A DNA stretch of 64,000 nt from an uncultured Pelagibacteraceae bacterium (GCA_902606105.1 CACLFK010000001.1:1-64000); one strand, 5' to 3'; positions 34,712 to 44,338 are shown, numbered from the stretch's first letter. The notes: generated by a model not told the origin, from the letters alone. Program-made: numbers and translations.

Positions 34712-36106
34712 ATGAATAAAGAAAAAAAATTAGTACCTGGATTACCTTCAGGATTTGAAGATCGTTGGGATAATAAGCTTATTCTCAAAAAGAAGCTATT
34801 AAAAGCTATGGAGAATAATTTTATTAAGTTTGGAGCAGAACCTCTAGAAACCCCTTCGTTTGAAATTAGTGAAAATATTGGATCTTTTTTGGCAGAAGAT
34901 GAGGCCAATCCTATGTCTGGTGTATTTTCATTCGAAGATGGAGAGAAAAATATTACTCTTAGATATGATCTGTCTAGTCCACTTGCAAGATTTGTGGCTC
35001 AAAACAACCAAGAACTTCCATCAATTTTCAAACGATATCAAATTCAAAATGTTTTTCGTAACGAAAAAGCTGGTAACGGAAGGTATAGAGAATTTATGCA
35101 AGCAGACTTTGATATTGTTGGGAATGTTGATCAAGCTCAGGCAAATGCAGAACTTTGTAATCTAATATCTAATACATTATCCGACTGTGGTTTGAACAAA
35201 GATCAATTTACAATTAATGTAAGCAATAGAAAAATTGTGCAAGGTTTAATTGATGAATTAAAAATATCTGAAGAAAAACAAGTCAAAGTTATTAGAGCTA
35301 TAGATAAATTGGATAAGCCAGGATTTGGTCTAAAGGGAGTTGAAGATTTATTAAAGAAAGAGAGAAAAGATCAAAGTGGAGCAATTACCAAAGGGGCTGA
35401 TTTAACAAATGAACAAGCGACACAAATATTAAGTTTCTTAAAAATAAAAGATTTAAAAGAATTAAAACAAACCTTAAACAATCAATTATCTCAAGAAGGT
35501 ATAAGTGAATTAGAAAATGTTTTTGAGGTCCTTGGATATGGATCAAATTTAAATCAAGTTAAAACGAACTTTACGATTGTGAGAGGATTAGCTTATTATT
35601 CAGATTTCATTGTTGAAACAAACCTAAATTTCAAAGTCACAAATAATAAAGGTAAGGAAGTTAATATTGGCAGCATATGTTCAGGTGGAGCCTATGCAAA
35701 ACTCATATCAAGATTTAGAGGGGTTGATATTCCAGGTACTGGAATAAGTTTTGGAGTTGATAGACTGTTATTTGCTCTAATGCAATTAGATCAAATTAAG
35801 GTAGAGGACCAAAAACCCGTTTTAGTATGTGTAATGGATAAAAAATTTTTAAAAAATTATTATGAATTAGTTGATCAATTAAGAGATAACAATATTAATG
35901 CTGAAATTTTTTTAGACAGTAAAAAAAACCTAGGTAAACAACTAACTTTTGCAAATAAACGAGATTTATCAGTTGCAATTATTTGTGGTGAAAATGAATT
36001 TAAAGATAACACTGTTACTATAAAAAACCTAAATGGTATCAAGGGCGAAAATAACAAAACAATTCCAAAAGAAGATCTAATTAATGAAGTCAAAAAACTT
36101 ATCTGA
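34712..36106 (+). CDS. hisS: Histidyl-tRNA synthetase (alphaproteobacterial divergent-type; start trimmed from 34664)
   Basis: VPGLPSGFEDR, LETPSFEISENIGSF, GVFSFEDG, LRYDLSSPLARFVA, FRNEKAGNGRYREFMQADFDIVG. Confidence 0.92.
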   Translation: MNKEKKLVPGLPSGFEDRWDNKLILKKKLLKAMENNFIKFGAEPLETPSFEISENIGSFLAEDEANPMSGVFSFEDGEKNITLRYDLSSPLARFVAQNNQELPSIFKRYQIQNVFRNEKAGNGRYREFMQADFDIVGNVDQAQANAELCNLISNTLSDCGLNKDQFTINVSNRKIVQGLIDELKISEEKQVKVIRAIDKLDKPGFGLKGVEDLLKKERKDQSGAITKGADLTNEQATQILSFLKIKDLKELKQTLNNQLSQEGISELENVFEVLGYGSNLNQVKTNFTIVRGLAYYSDFIVETNLNFKVTNNKGKEVNIGSICSGGAYAKLISRFRGVDIPGTGISFGVDRLLFALMQLDQIKVEDQKPVLVCVMDKKFLKNYYELVDQLRDNNINAEIFLDSKKNLGKQLTFANKRDLSVAIICGENEFKDNTVTIKNLNGIKGENNKTIPKEDLINEVKKLI

Positions 36107-37130
36107 AAATATCCTTAGATCAGTAAAATCTAGAGGGTTTAAGAATATTGATTTACCTTCTGTCATCGAAGCCAATCATATTGTTCAAAGGTCAGGAGAG
36201 AACTTTAGGAAATTCATGTTTTCTTTTACAGATATAAATGGAAAGGAATTATGCTTAAGACCCGACTTAACAATAGTCTCATGTTTGAGGTATTTAGAGG
36301 AAAATCTATCAGGTAAAGAAAAAATTTTTTATAGCGGCCAAGCTTATAGAAAAGCACAAAATAAAAAAGACAAGATTATAAGAAATCAAATTGGTTTTGA
36401 AATCTTAGGATCAAAAAATGAAAAAAAGGATGACATAGAAATTATTAATACATCATTAAAAGCTCTCCAAAATATCAAATATTTAACCGGCACATTAACG
36501 ATTGGAAACGTTGAAATATTTAATTTAGTTATCTCCAAATTAGATATACCCAAAAGATGGAAATTAAGACTCTCAAGACATTTTTGGAGAGAAAAGTATT
36601 TTAACGATCTTTTAAAAAGATTGGAGACAAATTCAGATGTTGATCCGACAATAGTCGATATTGATAAAAAACGATATCTAAAGATGATTAAAAATGATTT
36701 ATCAAAAGTTATAGCAGGAAGATCAATTAAAGAAATTTTAGATAGATTTAATAATAAAATCAAAGATCCACGTAGAACTAGGTCTGGTAAAAATGTTTCA
36801 AAAATAATTAAAGATTTTTTAAAAATTAAATGTCCAATAGCAAATGCAGCAGAAGAACTTAATAAATTTTTTAGAAAAAATAAAATTAACCTAGTAGTGG
36901 ATCAAAGATATTTTCCAATATCTAATAATAAGGTTTCTAAACTAAATGTTATTTTCTCAGCTTCATTTGGAAGACAACTGGAGTATTATACAGGAATGGT
37001 TTTTAAGATTGATATTAAATTAAAAAAAAGGATTTTAAATATTATCAACGGAGGACGTTATGATATGTTGATATCTGATTTAGGATCCAAGAAAAAAATA
37101 CCAGCTGTAGGCGCAGCTTTGAATTTATAA
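36084..37130 (+). CDS. hisZ: HisZ-like ATP phosphoribosyltransferase regulatory subunit
   Basis: Class II aaRS-like fold (LCLRPDLTI, FYSGQAYR, GRQLEYYTGMVF) downstream of hisS and near a short-form HisG. Confidence 0.82.
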   Translation: MKSKNLSENILRSVKSRGFKNIDLPSVIEANHIVQRSGENFRKFMFSFTDINGKELCLRPDLTIVSCLRYLEENLSGKEKIFYSGQAYRKAQNKKDKIIRNQIGFEILGSKNEKKDDIEIINTSLKALQNIKYLTGTLTIGNVEIFNLVISKLDIPKRWKLRLSRHFWREKYFNDLLKRLETNSDVDPTIVDIDKKRYLKMIKNDLSKVIAGRSIKEILDRFNNKIKDPRRTRSGKNVSKIIKDFLKIKCPIANAAEELNKFFRKNKINLVVDQRYFPISNNKVSKLNVIFSASFGRQLEYYTGMVFKIDIKLKKRILNIINGGRYDMLISDLGSKKKIPAVGAALNL

Positions 37131-37978
37131 TGATTATTTGGCTCGCTTCTTATCCAAAAAGTGGTAACACTTGGCTAAGATCTATGCTTGCGTCATATTT
37201 CTACACACAAAATGGAGTATTTAATTTTGATGTTTTAAATCACATAGATCAGTTTCCTAGTTTTGATTATTTTAAAAATTATAAGGATAAATTTGAAAGA
37301 CCAGAAGATACTGCTAGATATTGGCTGGATGCTCAAAAAAAAATTAATGAGGATAAAAAAATTAAATTTTTTAAAACGCATAATGCACTTTGTAAAATTG
37401 AAGATAATGTTTTTACTAATAAACAAAATAGTCTAGGGGCAATATACATTGTAAGAGACCCTAGAAATGTAGTTAGCTCAATATTTAACCATTTTGATAA
37501 AACAAGCTACGCAGAAGCACTTAATTTTATGAAAGATGAGAAAAGGTGTTTATTACATAAAGAAAAAGAGAGATACTTGGGTTTTATTCCTCTATTTTCT
37601 TGGAAGACACACCAAAATAGTTGGATAAAGAATAATATATTTCCAGTTTTAACAATTAGATATGAGGACTTACATACACAAACTTTTAAAACTTTAGAGA
37701 AGGTAATCAATTTTGTTAAATTAATTTCGAAATCAAAACAATCTTTTAAAAGGGATAAGGCAAAAAAAGTAGTAAAATCGTGTGAATTTAGCAGAATGCA
37801 AAAAATGGAAAATGAAAATGGTTTTCCCGAAGCTGTTCTGAAAAAAAAAGAAAACAAAAAAATTAATTTTTTTCATTTAGGCCCCAAAAAAAATTACAAA
37901 GACATGTTAAACGAAGAAATATTGTTAGAAATAAATTCTTTGTACAAAGATCAACTAAAAGAATTTAAATATGAATAA
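37130..37978 (+). CDS. Sulfotransferase domain protein
   Basis: WLASYPKSGNTWLRSML (PAPS 5'-PSB loop), YIVRDPRNVVSSIFNH (3'-PB motif). Confidence 0.88.
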   Translation: MIIWLASYPKSGNTWLRSMLASYFYTQNGVFNFDVLNHIDQFPSFDYFKNYKDKFERPEDTARYWLDAQKKINEDKKIKFFKTHNALCKIEDNVFTNKQNSLGAIYIVRDPRNVVSSIFNHFDKTSYAEALNFMKDEKRCLLHKEKERYLGFIPLFSWKTHQNSWIKNNIFPVLTIRYEDLHTQTFKTLEKVINFVKLISKSKQSFKRDKAKKVVKSCEFSRMQKMENENGFPEAVLKKKENKKINFFHLGPKKNYKDMLNEEILLEINSLYKDQLKEFKYE

Positions 37979-38660
37979 TAATATTAAAATTGGAGTTCCT
38001 AGTAAAGGTCGATTAAGAAATGATATTTTAAAGATATTTAAAAAAAACAATTTGTGTCTTATCTCAGAAAGAGGAGAAAGAGATTTGTTGGGCTCTATAA
38101 AGGAATTAAAAAAAATTAAAGTTTTATACTTACATGCAAGAGAAATAATAGAACGACTTGGTGATGGTTCTTTAGATCTTGGTTTTTCTGGATACGATTT
38201 ATTAAAAGAAAGTGAAATTAATATTCAAAAGAATGTCAATGTTACAAAAAAATATATTTTTGGAAAAGCAACTTTGGTTGTTGCGATTCCTGATCCATGG
38301 ATTGATGTACAAACTGTTGCAGATTTAGAGGAAATCGCATTTGAGTTTAAAGATAAAAAGAAAAAAAGATTGAGAGTCGCAACCAAATATCCAAATTTAA
38401 CTAGAGAATTTTTATTTTCAAAAGGCGTAACGCAATTTAAATTAGTTAGTAGCTTAGGAGCCACAGAGGCTTATCCTTTTACAGGATCAAGTGAAATTAT
38501 TACTGATATAACTTCAACAGGTGAAACTTTAAAAGCTAATAATTTACGTATTTTAAAAGATGGTCATATATTGAAGTCACAAGCATGTATGATGACATCA
38601 AAATCATCTTCTAAAAAATTTGAGGTTAAAAAGTTAATTAAATTACTTTCTAAGTATTAA
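37971..38660 (+). CDS. hisG: ATP phosphoribosyltransferase, short form
   Basis: IGVPSKGRLRNDILKIF, VATKYPNLTREF, ~230 aa. Confidence 0.95.
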   Translation: MNNNIKIGVPSKGRLRNDILKIFKKNNLCLISERGERDLLGSIKELKKIKVLYLHAREIIERLGDGSLDLGFSGYDLLKESEINIQKNVNVTKKYIFGKATLVVAIPDPWIDVQTVADLEEIAFEFKDKKKKRLRVATKYPNLTREFLFSKGVTQFKLVSSLGATEAYPFTGSSEIITDITSTGETLKANNLRILKDGHILKSQACMMTSKSSSKKFEVKKLIKLLSKY

Positions 38661-38774
38661 ATCTTTCCAATAAACTAAAATTATTTTAATTATATTTAGG
38701 TTTCTTAGAACTGCATACAAAGAAATTATCAAAGCGAGAAAGAATAAAACTTTTAATAAAAAAATTACATCCAT
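38643..38774 (-). CDS. 43-aa single-TM microprotein (tentative, not in ORF track)
   Basis: MDVIFLLKVLFFLALIISLYAVLRNLNIIKIILVYWKDLILRK*; 18-nt convergent overlap with hisG; 3 nt after the ORF at 38778. Confidence 0.3.
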   Translation of the reverse strand: MDVIFLLKVLFFLALIISLYAVLRNLNIIKIILVYWKDLILRK

Positions 38775-38777
38775 ATA

Positions 38778-38906
38778 CTATTTTTTATTTCTTTTAAAAC
38801 TTCCCCTACCTTTTTTGGGTTTTATTTTTTTAGGTGAGTATTGTTTAGTATATAATATTTCAACCATTTTATTTTTTTTTTTAATATTTTGAGTTTTTTT
38901 TGGCAT
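38778..38906 (-). CDS. 42-aa basic protein, candidate ArfA-like ribosome rescue factor (not in ORF track)
   Basis: MPKKTQNIKKKNKMVEILYTKQYSPKKIKPKKGRGSFKRNKK*; C-terminal KKGRGSFKR resembles the ArfA KKGKGSYxRK motif. Confidence 0.5.
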   Translation of the reverse strand: MPKKTQNIKKKNKMVEILYTKQYSPKKIKPKKGRGSFKRNKK

Positions 38907-38915
38907 TTTAAAAAC

Positions 38916-39302
38916 TTAATTAATATAAGATTTTACAACTGAGCATTCATAATGATCAAGAAATTTATTATTAATATAGTCATATTTAGACATTGTGATA
39001 GTTGGTTTAGTATCTCCAGCAAAAACTATTCTTTGAAAACCTAATTCATATTCTGGAAATTTGACTGTAAATCTGTTTTCTCCAAACTCTAATTCATTAC
39101 TAGGAACCGTTACAAATTTATTATGGTTTATATCAAAATAGTGAAATCCAGTTACCTCAACTTTAAAAATCAAAGGTTCATATTTTTTGCCAAGTAATGA
39201 CAACATATTTTCACAAGTAAGATTTAAACCTTCATCTGCTTGCAAAATATTAGGCACCAACATTATAAAAATAATAAAATTTCTAAACATATTAACTATC
39301 AA
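38916..39302 (-). CDS. Exported protein, unknown function
   Basis: Signal peptide MFRNFIIFIMLVPNILQADEG. Confidence 0.65.
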   Translation of the reverse strand: MIVNMFRNFIIFIMLVPNILQADEGLNLTCENMLSLLGKKYEPLIFKVEVTGFHYFDINHNKFVTVPSNELEFGENRFTVKFPEYELGFQRIVFAGDTKPTITMSKYDYINNKFLDHYECSVVKSYIN

Positions 39303-39855
39303 TATTATTTATTTGTTTACAAAGTTTATGAGCTTCTAGAACTGAAGGAACTAATTTCTCTAATCTCCAACTATTAATAGATATGTCAAAGTATTTTTCT
39401 GCTTTAAAATTTATGCCATCAACAATTGCAATTTCAAATGTTTTTTCTTCAATATAAAAATTATTTAAATGATGAATGTATTCTCTAATGGGATAAACCC
39501 CGATAGTAAACAGAACTCGCCAGCCGGATAAAAAAGGAGATATATGTTCAACTACAGCTGTTACTTCTTCACCATTAATTGTAATTGGGATATGCTTATC
39601 TAAAAGCTGCTTTATATCTCCAGGGTCCTTAGAAGTTACAAATGTAAAATTATGCCAAACTTTTTCACAATTATTTTTAGATTGTATAAAAAAATTAAGA
39701 CTATCTCCATGAATTACCTCACCAGAGACTCTCGCATAAGATAAAGTTTCAAAACTATCTATTTGCCATTCATCTTCATCAGCTTGTGCGTGATAAGCAA
39801 ATAATAGTAAAAATAGAAACAAGTGCAAAGCAATAATAAGATAAAGTTGTTTCAT
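39292..39855 (-). CDS. Exported protein, unknown function
   Basis: Signal peptide LYLIIALHLFLFLLLFAYHAQADE; overlaps the next gene. Confidence 0.7.
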   Translation of the reverse strand: MKQLYLIIALHLFLFLLLFAYHAQADEDEWQIDSFETLSYARVSGEVIHGDSLNFFIQSKNNCEKVWHNFTFVTSKDPGDIKQLLDKHIPITINGEEVTAVVEHISPFLSGWRVLFTIGVYPIREYIHHLNNFYIEEKTFEIAIVDGINFKAEKYFDISINSWRLEKLVPSVLEAHKLCKQINNIDS

Positions 39856-40073
39856 TTAATAGATTTCCTGTTGGAGTTAGATTTTTTTAAAGTTAGTAAT
39901 TTGTAATTAGTAATGGTTCCACTCCTCTTCATATCATGAGGTTTACGCAACAAGGGAGACAATGAAAAAAAACGTAAACGCGTGAAAAGGAATGAAATCC
40001 AATGCATGATTATATTAATCAATAAATTGATGTTTTTATTAAGTCTTAAGTTTGTTTTGATTATGTTTTCCAA

Positions 40074-40283
40074 TTAACTTTCTATTAATTTTAAATAAGG
40101 TTTTCTTTTTTTACTAAGAGTAAATTTAAGACACTTGAAGGTAAAAATTAGTTGCATATCAACTTCATACCTATCGTCGATTATGTTTTTAAAATTCCTT
40201 ATTATACTCATTAGTACTCTAGGATTAGTATTTTTATCTAGTTCAATACTTAATTTATTTATTTTAGAGTAAAGATGGATCAT
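40074..40283 (-). CDS. Small protein, unknown function (operon end)
   Basis: ATGA overlap with upstream ORF. Confidence 0.45.
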   Translation of the reverse strand: MIHLYSKINKLSIELDKNTNPRVLMSIIRNFKNIIDDRYEVDMQLIFTFKCLKFTLSKKRKPYLKLIES

Positions 40284-40591
40284 TTATCTTTTTTAATTCT
40301 TGATATTTCTTCAATATCGTTAGCTATATTTTTTTCTATCTCTCTTAATTCTTCAATATCAGTCATGGAGTTAGCCAAAACATCTTTAAGTGTTTCTTTT
40401 GATTGGTTAACAATATTTCCTAAATGAGCAGTGAACCGTGTAAAGGGCTTATTATTTGTCCGTATCATAAGAATGGTTTGTTCTTTGTCTTTTTTTCTAA
40501 GTCTAATATAAACGCACCATTTACAGGCATGATCTGTATTTTGTTTTTCAAATTCTATTTCAAGATCATCAACAGTTAGTACTTTGGTCAT
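40280..40591 (-). CDS. 103-aa protein, unknown function
   Basis: Start overlaps upstream stop at 40591; coiled-coil-like C-terminus. Confidence 0.6.
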   Translation of the reverse strand: MTKVLTVDDLEIEFEKQNTDHACKWCVYIRLRKKDKEQTILMIRTNNKPFTRFTAHLGNIVNQSKETLKDVLANSMTDIEELREIEKNIANDIEEISRIKKDK

Positions 40592-40809
40592 TATTGTAAT
40601 GTTACCTCTTCTGGTTCATAAAGTTCTTTTGAGTATTTTTTGGAACAAAACTTACATTCCTCAGTTACTTCTTTGCCGAGATGATATTTGCCAATCTGAG
40701 CAATGTTTTTAATCACTTTAGCTTTTTTTGTACCATCACAAACTGGACATTCCAAAGATCTGTTATTTGGGATTGATTTTTTCATCGTCCCTTTCTTTGA
40801 ATAATTCAT
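40591..40809 (-). CDS. Small zinc-ribbon-like protein (CPVC...CKFC)
   Basis: CPVCDGTKKAK and CKFCSKKY pairs; overlaps neighbours. Confidence 0.55.
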   Translation of the reverse strand: MNYSKKGTMKKSIPNNRSLECPVCDGTKKAKVIKNIAQIGKYHLGKEVTEECKFCSKKYSKELYEPEEVTLQ

Positions 40810-41074
40810 GTTTTGTTAAGACAGTGTGAAATAATAAAGTGGCCAGTATTCCGATAATAAACAGACCACCTTTTATTAATTGATAATGATTTAGAAAAAG
40901 ACCTATCGCTAAAAATAAACATCCACCCAAGCTAAATGACCATACTAAATTCATTGCATATTTAGGGATTTTTCCAAAGCTCCCCAAAATATAAAATATT
41001 AGAACTCCATATAAAATTAGAGTTATCTTCATCATAATTAAAATGAAATTTATCGTGAAAGGAGAAATAATCAA
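40763..41074 (-). CDS. Small membrane protein (2-3 TM), unknown function
   Basis: Hydrophobic segments; ATGA overlap with the HerA-like gene (an internal start is possible). Confidence 0.6.
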   Translation of the reverse strand: MIISPFTINFILIMMKITLILYGVLIFYILGSFGKIPKYAMNLVWSFSLGGCLFLAIGLFLNHYQLIKGGLFIIGILATLLFHTVLTKHELFKERDDEKINPK

Positions 41075-42753
41075 TTAGCTCTCCTTTTATCTATTGCAGT
41101 TATGTTTGAAAAATCTTTTGCAAATTTTTTACGTTGTTTAACTGAGTCTTTATCATCCCAGTTCTCAACTGCAGTAATGAAATTTTCATTTCCAATGTCA
41201 TCATTAATTAATTCAGCATCAAATTTGATTTGAACAGGAAGAGAAAAATTAACAACTTGGCCACTAATTATACCTTGGCCATTTGCAAGATTTGGCAATT
41301 GTTTAGAATCATCAACACTTAAGGTTTCCGAGTCCCTTGTTGTTGCTCTTTGGTCTTTTTGGTTAACCATTCTAAATATAATTTGACTGTTACACTGCGA
41401 TGCTATGGTTTCATCTAATCTTGATGGCCTTTGTGATATTATCATAATTCCAGTTCCAAACTTTCTACCCTCAGTGATTACTTTTCTTATTGTTTCAACT
41501 GATGGTAGATGATCTTTATCTTCAGATCTTGAAGGAATAAAATTATGAGCTTCTTCAATGATAGTTAAAAAAGGTGGAATTTCTTCTTCTACTTCTTGTC
41601 TGTGTCTAAATAGATTTTCTAATAAGATTGATACAATTGCACTAGCTGGTAAATTCTCGTAACCTTTAAGATATAAAATACTTAATTGGCCTTTTGCAAT
41701 AATTTTTTCTGGTTCTGTTCCTGCATCTGGTAATTCTTCAAACTTTAGTTTACTCATTTTCTGTCTATGTCTAAAATTGGTTTGTTCCATATTTTTTAGT
41801 TTTTTTGCAACTTGCCCTAAGCTTCTTACAACTACATACATAGAAGCAGGTCTTATATTTTTAAAAGATTTTGAAGAGTCTGATGCAAATTCTCTAGCTT
41901 TATAAGCAAGTAGCTCAATATATTTTAGTAAACTTCCACCTTCATATTTAACTTTTTCTAATAATGAGCTTAAAAAGTCTTTTTGAGGATCTGTTAGAGT
42001 GTTTCCAAGTTTATCAATTAAAGTGTAGATAATTTCTTTATCTTCAGAACTTACAGATAGATTGGGGTAAAATAATTTAACATTATTATCTGGGTATAAT
42101 TTTTTTTGCTTTTGAATAAAACCTAAGTAATCTCCGTGGATATCCAAAACTAACATTGGATATTGCTTCTTTAAAAGCTCATCCATAATTCTTCGAACCA
42201 TTACCGTTTTTCCAGAGCCAGACATTCCAAAAATAGAGACATGACGTGAGACTAAATTATCGGCATCAATCCTTATTTTTACAGCATCTCTAGCAAGTAA
42301 ACTCCCTATAAATAAAGGGTGATCTGAGTCTAAGTCTGAGATTAATAGAGCTTCAACATCTTCACTTGATGGATAGCTAACAGCTGAGGCAGGGCATACT
42401 GGATAGTTAAGTGGCATCAACTTTAGATTATCTTTTAAAGTAAATCCTAAAATAATTACTTTACAGATCAGCTCATCTCTTGTGGTTGGTAAAATAGTGT
42501 CTCTAATATCTATATTTTCATTAGTTAATTCTTGAGCAGCTTCTGTTGGAAAGAACGCATTTGAACTTTCAATAGACGATATTTTGCCCCACACTGTTAC
42601 TGGAACAATGTTACCTTCACTTGAAGGAATTTTAGATTCAGTTGTTATGATGTCACCTTTTTTAGCTTTATAGTTTTTTAAGCTAAAGTAGAAGTGATCT
42701 ATGTTTGTTTCACCTAGAACTGTACCAATTGATTGCCATTTATTTTTATTCAT
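41071..42753 (-). CDS. herA: HerA-like HAS-barrel/FtsK-HerA ATPase
   Basis: SIFGMSGSGKTVMVRRIMDELL, LVLDIHGDY, FLTIIEEAHNFIPS, GRKFGTGIMIISQRPSRLDETIASQCNSQIIFRM. Confidence 0.88.
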   Translation of the reverse strand: MNKNKWQSIGTVLGETNIDHFYFSLKNYKAKKGDIITTESKIPSSEGNIVPVTVWGKISSIESSNAFFPTEAAQELTNENIDIRDTILPTTRDELICKVIILGFTLKDNLKLMPLNYPVCPASAVSYPSSEDVEALLISDLDSDHPLFIGSLLARDAVKIRIDADNLVSRHVSIFGMSGSGKTVMVRRIMDELLKKQYPMLVLDIHGDYLGFIQKQKKLYPDNNVKLFYPNLSVSSEDKEIIYTLIDKLGNTLTDPQKDFLSSLLEKVKYEGGSLLKYIELLAYKAREFASDSSKSFKNIRPASMYVVVRSLGQVAKKLKNMEQTNFRHRQKMSKLKFEELPDAGTEPEKIIAKGQLSILYLKGYENLPASAIVSILLENLFRHRQEVEEEIPPFLTIIEEAHNFIPSRSEDKDHLPSVETIRKVITEGRKFGTGIMIISQRPSRLDETIASQCNSQIIFRMVNQKDQRATTRDSETLSVDDSKQLPNLANGQGIISGQVVNFSLPVQIKFDAELINDDIGNENFITAVENWDDKDSVKQRKKFAKDFSNITAIDKRRAN

Positions 42754-44066
42754 TATCTTGCTAGACCTCCTAGAGGTCTATTTCTCCAAGACCTTACTTT
42801 TTTTGATAAAATTTTAACAGCAAGAGAAATTGTATTTTGATCTTTACTTTTAACAGCTTGTTTTAATAAATGAGTTGCGTAATATCTTCTAGAAGCTTTG
42901 CTCATCCAATTTGGTATTTTTGCAAATTTATCAACTACGTTTAAGCCAACTGGGAAACCATAGTTAGGCAGTAATCTTGCAGTTGCTAGAATATATTCAT
43001 AATCTTTTTTAATATTTATAGGTGAGGATAAAGATTCAATTCTAATTGGTGATGAATGATCTGTTGTTTTGATATAACCAATATTAACGCTTGGAAATGA
43101 GTCCATTTTATCTTCCCAAGCTGAACCTGAGGTTACGCTAAAGCCTTTTATTTGTTTTTTAATTTCTATTGGTTTTAATGCTTGACCGCTTTTTAGTATA
43201 ATTTCAAGTAAGTGCGAGTCTGTAATTTTATACTTTTTAATAGTTGCTAAAGTATTTTTAAAATCTTTGTCTGAGATAACCCCTTTTGTTTTATAACTGT
43301 ATAATAGATTTTTGACATATGGAGCTGAACCAGATGTTTCAACTATTCCATAAATTGGGAATTTACTTTTTTTAATATTATTAAGAGCCTCTAAATAAAC
43401 ATTTACAAAATGTCTAGCTTCTGCGTTAAGTTTATTTTTGTTATAGAAGGGCAGCATATTTTCTACAGCAAATTTTGTAAAAGTTGGAAAACCCATAACT
43501 GTAAATGGCATTACAGTTGCTTCAATAGGGCCGTGTAAGAAACAATAATCAAATTTTCTATTGAGTAAAATATGTTTAACAATTGTAACAGCCTCAAAAA
43601 TTATACGAGCACCATCTTTTTTCTTATTAAGCATCTGATCTTCCTCAAAATCATCATCTGCAAGATCATAAAGTTCATTTTTAGGGTCATATAAATCACC
43701 TAAGAAGACCATGCTCTCTTCAAAGAATTCTCTGTTCTTACGTTCTGCATCTGGTTTAACGATATAGCTACCAGTTCTAATGCTTAATGGAGCGCTACTA
43801 ATAATAGATGTTTTATCAACACCACCATCTATAAAACATGCTGTTTTAGAACGGTTTTCTGTCCAAAAGTCTTTACCTTTGTAATCAAGGTCTATTACTA
43901 AATTAGCATCCTCAATTATTTTTTGAATAGTAAGTGCTACTTGAGCTGATACATCTAGAAAGTTGTTTTGAACTTTAGGAGATGCACTGACTGCATTTTT
44001 TACAAAATTAGTAAATAAAGATGAATTAGCTTTTATTTTATTTTTTAAATCTATTTCGCTACTCAT
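42753..44066 (-). CDS. nurA: NurA-like nuclease
   Basis: KTACFIDGGVDKT motif I-like, LHGPIEATVMPF, C-terminal NYGFPVGLNVVDKFAKIPNWM; adjacent to HerA. Confidence 0.75.
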   Translation of the reverse strand: MSSEIDLKNKIKANSSLFTNFVKNAVSASPKVQNNFLDVSAQVALTIQKIIEDANLVIDLDYKGKDFWTENRSKTACFIDGGVDKTSIISSAPLSIRTGSYIVKPDAERKNREFFEESMVFLGDLYDPKNELYDLADDDFEEDQMLNKKKDGARIIFEAVTIVKHILLNRKFDYCFLHGPIEATVMPFTVMGFPTFTKFAVENMLPFYNKNKLNAEARHFVNVYLEALNNIKKSKFPIYGIVETSGSAPYVKNLLYSYKTKGVISDKDFKNTLATIKKYKITDSHLLEIILKSGQALKPIEIKKQIKGFSVTSGSAWEDKMDSFPSVNIGYIKTTDHSSPIRIESLSSPINIKKDYEYILATARLLPNYGFPVGLNVVDKFAKIPNWMSKASRRYYATHLLKQAVKSKDQNTISLAVKILSKKVRSWRNRPLGGLAR

Positions 44067-44227
44067 TTATTATCTCCATAAAAATATTGAATTTTGGTTC
44101 CTCTAACATTGGTTCTTATTGTTAACTTTTTGTCAGAAAGTTTATTAAACTTATGTCTTAAAACATTTTTAAATTTCCAACATGACTTTCGATTAGCAAA
44201 ACTTCTAAAATGAATTTTGGTATTGTT

Positions 44228-44338
44228 AGCTTTGGTAGAGCAGTTGTTGAAAGACCCTTGGTTATGAAAGAAAGGATAGTGAAGTGATCCAAGAGTACGA
44301 GGCGTTGCCGTTACTCGACAGCTGCTTTTACCAAAGCC
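44228..44338. repeat. Long imperfect inverted repeat (about 20-nt arms, 70-nt loop) in a locally GC-richer patch
   Basis: AGCTTTGGTAGAGCAGTTGT (44228-44247) versus reverse complement of ACAGCTGCTTTTACCAAAGCC (44318-44338). Confidence 0.6.

Noticed and set aside
39852-40073. 73-aa minus-strand ORF
   Set aside because: Stop/start spacing fits, but the translation looks non-coding and the DNA has an inverted repeat; not supported as a CDS
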